Below are positions 60,523 through 64,000 of a DNA stretch of 64,000 nt, piece after piece. The notes under the pieces were generated by a model. The model saw only the letters and a program-made list of their open reading frames with translations. It had not been told where the DNA came from and searched no databases. The first letter of the stretch is position 1. Each line of letters begins with the position of its first letter. Both the position numbers and the translations under genes were made by a program. Origin of the DNA: Linepithema humile (lineage: Eukaryota; Arthropoda; Insecta; Hymenoptera; Formicidae); NCBI RefSeq assembly GCF_040581485.1, contig NC_090130.1, forward strand, positions 1,116,001-1,180,000, read 5' to 3'.

Positions 60523-63154
60523 ATGACAAAGACGATTCAGGCAGCGTTATCGCCATTATTAATCACAGGAGCATTTTGCGGCTTGAGCTTTTTTGAATAT
60601 CCTTTCGGACAACCATGGCCACGTCTTACTTGCCTCTACTTCTTGATCACTTGGAGCTTGTTTGCGTACTTTTACTATTTAATCCACATTAATTCTCTCT
60701 TAGTCTCATACCTAACCTGGCAAAGTAAAATAGTAACAATCAGCACAATCGTGTCAATGCTTGTCAACTTGTTTCGTTTTAAGGTAGGAAATTTTTACTA
60801 TGCAATACTTTAGATTTGTAATGCTTTAATTCTTAAAATATTTTTGAAATTTTTCTTGTTTTGTGAGTACATTTCGGTATTTATGTTAATTAAAATGTAT
60901 ATAATTTTGAAACAAATTTTGATCTATTTATTGATTATAGAGAAATATAAAATTAAAAAAAATATAAAACAAAACCTGTAAGAAATTTTTTAATTTTGTA
61001 TTAATTTTCCGTACTTGTATTCATTTTAATGTTTGTATTACATTGCTTTCTATATTTTGAATAATGCTTTTAGACAATTTAATGTTTCAAAGATTAATAA
61101 TATTGACAATATTTTTTTAACAATATATTGTAATAACATAATATATTATTAACTTTTGTGTAACGTATTGTATAATTAATCCCTGTATTATTTTAAAGGA
61201 ATTAAATATGTGCTTACGTAAGCTTTCTATTGTGGATGATACATTGAAAATGCTCGGAATAGCAAAAGAATATCGACGGCTCTATAATTTAGCAATTCGA
61301 TTAATAATCGGATGGATTGTACTGATCTGTCTCCTAACTGTATCGGATAATTTTACATCAAAGTGCAATTATTTCACGAATTGTATAATTGTTCCATTAA
61401 TGGGAAAATATTTGCTCTACGTCAATACATTCAATGGCATAATATGGGGAACTATTTTAAGGTCAATATATACATGTATACTGTATTAGTTGATAATGTT
61501 GTTTTAAAGATTTGTAACAAAACTATGTAGTAAATATTTACAGTAAAAAATTTATAAATTTTTTCAATTTTTTAAATACTTTGAGTTTTTTCCATGTGAT
61601 TTTAAATAAAATTTTTTAATTTGACCATAAAATGGCTTATAAAAGTAATAAAACTACATTTTTTATGATTAAAAAAATATAGCATTAAAATGTAACATAA
61701 AAAACAAAATTCTATTTAATTTGGCGTTATGTAAATCATTATTGTTCTTTATTTATATAGTTAAAATGTATATGACATTATTTGGAATTTAAACTAAGAT
61801 TGCAGCTAAATATTAGGATTTATATTTAATTATAATTTTTTATTATATTCAGATACATAGGCTCCAAGTTTCAGCAAATCAATAAATGCGTCCATAATAT
61901 GTTAGAAGATAAAAAAGGGCATGTTAAAAAACTGCAAAAATTAATTTTAATTCAACAAAGAACGGAAGCGAAAGAACGCAAGCAATTAATATGGATTATA
62001 ATGTAATGTTTTAGATTTACTATATACATGTTGTATAATATTATGTTAGATATTTAATTGTAAAACATAAATACATACATCTATAGTGTAATTTTTTTTA
62101 TAGCTATAATAATAATTATATAATTATAATTTATTTACAGGCACGTTCACTTGGAGTTAGTTCAGATATCACGCATTTGGAACAAAGTGTTTAGTGTTCA
62201 GATGACACTCCAAATGACATCTTACTTTGCATTAATGATATCAACTTGCCTCGACTTTTACACAGCATATATAATGAAAAAGAAACGTGAACATACTGTG
62301 ATTAAGCAATTTTTAAATATCCTAAATGTTTATTTTTGGGCCGTACTATGTAACGCAAATCTTCTTACATTAAATTACTCCTGCCAATCTGTCTGCGATG
62401 AGGTAACAAATAAAATAATTATTAATAAACTATATTTAATGTACTTAACAGATACAATGAGAGAGGTGGCAAATTTTGCTACAATAAATAATACAATAAA
62501 TAACAAATAACAAAGCTAACATTACGAATATTTATCTAAATTAGTTAATCTTATTTTTTTGCATAAAATATTTGATTTTTGTGATTGTGATTTATATTAT
62601 TATATATAATTTCAGACGAAGAAGACAGTAACAATGCTGCACAAACTATCCAACGATAATTTTGATAAAAATTTACGCGAACAGGTAAATTATTTTAGAG
62701 CATATAATTTCATATATTTTAATTATCTACGTATAATATTTAGATTTCACATTTATTTAACTTTTTATTTACATTTAGATAGTGCAATTTATATTACAAA
62801 TAAAACAGACAGAGATAAAGTTTTCTGGCATGGGCACTTTTCACTTTGGTTATAAATTTATTCGTCAGGTAGGTCTTTATATTTTTGCTAAGTGTATATT
62901 AACATAAGATAAATTCTACTTTTTTCAAATGACGTAAATATTCAAATAATAAATTTTTATATTTATGTTAATTGCTAATTAATTACATTCCATATATATT
63001 TATCCCTATTATTTTACATATAAACAATATTTTTTTTAACATATTCGATTTAACATGGTTATATTTCTATTTTATAAAATAGCAGTATATTATTTTTCAG
63101 TTCTACATGTCAGCGGCAACCGTCATAGTATTCATAATACAAATGCGTTACTAA
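60523..63154 (+). CDS. Gustatory receptor Gr20, divergent subfamily, complete
   Basis: Exons: 60523-60783, 61199-61461, 61853-62002, 62141-62402, 62616-62684, 62779-62868, 63101-63154, giving 382 aa. It is the sister of Gr14: CGLSFFEYPFG in exon 1, KLSIVDDTLKMLG in exon 2, W-I-I-M at the exon 3/4 junction, KLSNDNFDKNLREQ in exon 5, FGYKFIRQ in exon 6. Exon 4 begins HVHLELVQISR, with Val-Gln in place of the near-invariant Cys-Arg/His. Exon 6 has GTFHFGYKF, where almost all copies have GLFYFGN or GLFYFGY. The exon 2 donor gtcaat is weak, and the exon 4 donor gtaaca matches Gr14. The last helix TVIVFIIQM is followed by RY and stop. ATG 60523 was preferred to an upstream GTG. Confidence 0.9.
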
Positions 63155-64000
63155 TATAATAAAAATAAAACAAAACGAATAATTTTTAATACAATGTAAA
63201 GTCTGACATATTACCATAAAACAACGTAATAAACATTTTCAATGCAACTATATTTATTAAATCTGATTCAGCTAAAAGCAGTGTCAATTAAGCACTAATG
63301 TCAAATTACCATAATTTTATCATACTATAATGTTTTACTTTTTGCTGTTCAATTATATACATAGATATGAAAAGACAATATATTTTTACAAGAATTAAAA
63401 GCTCATTTTTAAATATAATTCTGAGCATATTGTCCATTAAAATAAACAAAAATATTTTAAATTTATATTATGAATTATATCATATAAATCATTTTTTAAT
63501 TGTACAAGTCAGTTTCCATCAATTTTCTGTACGCAATATGTCTAAAAAATAATGGATTTATTATGGATATTAATTCAAACACTGATCGTATAAAAATTGT
63601 TCATTTTATTCAAGGATGTAACTCTTCAGCACTGAAGTGTATGGCACAGTGTTGGGCACAGCAATAAATGCGTGGATAGATTTCTCAAAATTTGTTTTCC
63701 GAATTCGTTTAAAAAATTCTATGTCACGACTGCTAGATGACTGAAATGTCATCGTAGTGAGTCATTTTGATGTTTAGTTTATGAATTGTACTGAATATAT
63801 ATCTCTTCACTAGTTACAATGTAATTAAAGTGATTGTCTTTTTTTTTAATTCTCTGTTGTTATACAGATCAAAAACAATTCTTCTGTTTGTTTAAATCAT
63901 TACAATGTCTATGATCTGATATTGTTACATTCTACAATATAATGTTTGCAATGTATTACTGCAGGCTTTGTTGTCGTTTAATAAAGATGATACAAAAATA
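63155..64000. other. Spacer after Gr20
   Basis: AT-rich. The 61-codon frame at 63367-63552 is low-complexity and matches nothing here. I see no further receptor exon before the end of the window. Confidence 0.4.

Noticed and set aside
63367..63552. 61-codon frame after Gr20
   Set aside because: Low-complexity Ile/Lys/Asn-rich reading of AT-rich DNA; no splice context and no copy elsewhere in the array.

Overview
This window is a tandem array of insect chemoreceptor genes in very AT-rich DNA that carries many small transposons. Every recognisable gene lies on the + strand and belongs to one family, the seven-transmembrane gustatory receptors (7tm_7, Gr). Long introns, GT-AG splicing, (TA)n microsatellites, MITEs and LTR remnants show that it is eukaryotic. 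The family type and the size of the expansion suggest an insect, most likely an ant or another aculeate hymenopteran. I cannot name the species from the sequence.

The gene plan is constant: seven coding exons and six introns with the same intron phases. Exon 1 (about 88-96 codons, phase 0) holds the N-terminus and the first hydrophobic segments. Exon 2 ends two bases into a codon. Exon 3 is a hydrophilic loop (conserved K/RFDKVNEHM-type start, ending W-T-S-M across the splice). Exon 4 carries two membrane segments (H-L-H-L-E-L-C start, NYICE end). Exon 5 is exactly 69 nt and exon 6 exactly 90 nt (HQF-LQ ... GLFYFGN). Exon 7 encodes the last helix with a TFhhhhhQF-like motif, a form of the Gr C-terminal signature. 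Because exons 3, 5, 6 and 7 are short and lack ATG, most simple ORFs show only exons 1, 2 and 4. Mature proteins are about 377-409 aa.

Layout: the 3' end of one gene (125-585); Gr1 with a UGA in exon 2 (1218-3376); a block of four near-identical units, Gr2-Gr5 (3.4-16.2 kb); Gr6 (a relative of Gr1), Gr7, a dead copy Gr8, Gr9, dead exon-1 fragments, Gr11, Gr12 (a recent duplicate of Gr9), Gr13; Gr14 of a more divergent subfamily; a second block of four near-identical units, Gr15-Gr18 (42.5-58.5 kb); a dead exon-1 scrap; and Gr20, which resembles Gr14 and the partial first gene. Numbers Gr0-Gr20 are local labels only.

The most striking observation is that Gr15, Gr16, Gr17 and Gr18 each carry the same in-frame UGA at codon 221 in exon 3, always followed by C, while every other exon and splice site is open. 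Either one nonsense allele was amplified, or these are genes that tolerate the stop by readthrough or by splicing out an 84-nt segment. The array also offers clean filled/empty-site comparisons that define several transposons to the base, plus conserved noncoding blocks upstream of Gr2-Gr5. No non-receptor gene, RNA gene or CRISPR was recognised.
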